Of a stretch of DNA of 6,302 nt, positions 5,564 to 6,302 are shown in pieces (positions within the stretch are counted from its first letter, which is position 1; the number at the start of each line of letters is the position of its first letter). Both the position numbers and the translations under genes were made by a program. This stretch comes from an uncultured Eubacteriales bacterium. Its GTDB lineage: Bacteria; Bacillota; Clostridia; Oscillospirales; Acutalibacteraceae. The notes beneath the pieces are model-generated. The model was given only the letters and a program-made list of their open reading frames with translations, had not been told where the DNA came from and did not search any database. The stretch lies in assembly GCA_910580045.1 (NCBI GenBank), contig CAJTXF010000106.1, positions 1-6,302 of the forward strand, written 5' to 3'.

Positions 5564-6302
5564 ATGGCAACCACACGCATCATGCCGCTGCACACCGGCA
5601 AAGGCCGCACCGAAAGCCAGGCGGTCAGTGACATTATCGACTATGTAGCCAACCCACAAAAGACAGACAACGGCAGGCTCGTCACCGGCTTTGCGTGTGA
5701 CAGCCGAGTAGCCGACGCCGAGTTTCTGCTGGCAAAACGTGAGTACATTTCCACCACTGGACGGGTACGGGGCGCGGACGATGTGCTGGCCTACCATGTC
5801 CGGCAGTCCTTTGTCCCCGGTGAGATCACCCCGGAAGAAGCCAACCGGCTGGGCGTGGAGTTTGCAAAGCGGTTCACCAAGGGAAATCACGCCTTTGTGG
5901 TCTGCACCCATATCGACAAATCCCATATCCATAACCACATCATCTGGAACGCAGTCAATGTGAACTGTGACCGGAAATTCCGAAACTTCTGGGGCAGCAC
6001 CCGCGCGGTCCGGCGGCTGAATGATACCATCTGCGTTGAGAATGGCTATTCCATTGTAGAGGACCCAAAACCGCATGGAAAAAGCTACAACAAATGGCTG
6101 GGGGATCAGGCAAAGCCCTCCCACCGGGAACAGCTCCGCATGATGATCGACCAGGCGCTGGAACAGAAACCGGCTGACTTTGACGCTCTGTTAAAGCTGC
6201 TTGCGGAAATGGGTTGTGAGGTGTCACGCCGGGGACAGGCAATCCGGCTCAAAGCCCCCGGCTGGAAGAATGTTGCCCGCATGGATGAAAAGCTGGGACA
6301 AG
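5564..6302 (+). CDS. MOBP-family relaxase / mobilisation nuclease (3' partial)
   Basis: This frame stays open to the end of the window (246 codons visible), so the C-terminus is missing. The start follows AGGGAGG (5549-5555) by 8 bases. It nicks a single strand at oriT and stays covalently attached to the 5' end for conjugative transfer. The probable catalytic tyrosine is Y27 in SDIIDYVANPQKT (motif I). The metal-binding motif HIDKSHIHNH has H116, D118, H121, H123 and H125 (motif III). The segment YHVRQSFVPGEITPEEAN and the later FWGSTRAVRRLND are typical of relaxases in Tn1549-like elements of gut Clostridia. Residues after about 180 leave the nuclease domain. No frameshift is seen in the visible part. 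No MobC-like accessory gene is recognisable immediately upstream. Confidence 0.92.
   Translation, partial: MATTRIMPLHTGKGRTESQAVSDIIDYVANPQKTDNGRLVTGFACDSRVADAEFLLAKREYISTTGRVRGADDVLAYHVRQSFVPGEITPEEANRLGVEFAKRFTKGNHAFVVCTHIDKSHIHNHIIWNAVNVNCDRKFRNFWGSTRAVRRLNDTICVENGYSIVEDPKPHGKSYNKWLGDQAKPSHREQLRMMIDQALEQKPADFDALLKLLAEMGCEVSRRGQAIRLKAPGWKNVARMDEKLGQ

Larger units (their letters stand above)
4910..6302. mobile_element. Left end of a probable integrative element at tRNA-Lys (partial)
   Basis: Directly after the tRNA gene the sequence changes character: GC content by eye falls from about 70% in parts of the alpha-galactosidase to about 50%, with intergenic runs near 30%. The genes become a broken histidine kinase, a small accessory protein and a MOBP relaxase, which are typical cargo and mobilisation content. 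The exact left boundary is uncertain, anywhere from the tRNA 3' end to about 5006. No integrase, second att site or transfer gene beyond the relaxase is in view, so the ICE/IME class is open. Confidence 0.6.

Noticed and set aside
5543..6124. 193-codon minus-strand frame
   Set aside because: Antisense to the relaxase, whose catalytic motifs are clear on the plus strand.
1..6302. CRISPR array or toxin-antitoxin pair
   Set aside because: No spaced direct repeats outside the coding coiled-coil repeats, and no recognisable toxin or antitoxin in either strand.

Overview
The window looks like a GC-rich Firmicute of the class Clostridia, probably an Oscillospiraceae-type gut bacterium. The evidence is a DUF4364 protein (a family known from Clostridia), consensus sigma-A type promoters, strong AGGAG-type ribosome binding sites, a tRNA with encoded CCA, and a Tn1549/Tn916-like MOBP relaxase. 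The species assignment is inference. All intact genes are on the plus strand.

Positions 1-4909 read as chromosomal backbone. First comes the 3' part of a long DUF4097-type protein: a proline-rich linker, an 18-residue-repeat coiled coil, a tyrosine-ladder helix and a C-terminal beta-solenoid with 19-residue coils. It ends in a strong terminator that runs almost directly into a good promoter (TTGACA, 17 bp, TATGCT) for a DUF4364 winged-helix protein. A 150-bp intergenic stretch with overlapping inverted repeats follows, then a complete GH36 alpha-galactosidase in which every active-site motif is intact. A perfect consensus promoter (TTGACA, 17 bp, TATAAT) then drives a tRNA-Lys(UUU) gene that has an 8-bp hairpin in its short leader and a perfect 15-bp terminator stem downstream.

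Positions from about 4910 to 6302 look like the left end of an integrated mobile element placed against the 3' end of the tRNA-Lys gene. Base composition becomes visibly more AT-rich and variable. There is a truncated GHKL-type histidine kinase C-terminus on the minus strand, a small unrecognised protein of about 88 residues, and a promoter-plus-hairpin leader before a MOBP-family relaxase that runs off the window. No integrase, right end or duplicated att core is visible, so whether this is an ICE, an IME or a decayed element cannot be decided here.

The backbone genes look like independent transcription units: each has its own RBS, and three units have their own terminator or promoter. The alpha-galactosidase has no transporter or sugar regulator in view. 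The least familiar items are the heptad/hendecad coiled coil with its tyrosine ladder, the alternative-pairing intergenic region at 2365-2438, the small gene before the relaxase, and the relaxase leader.
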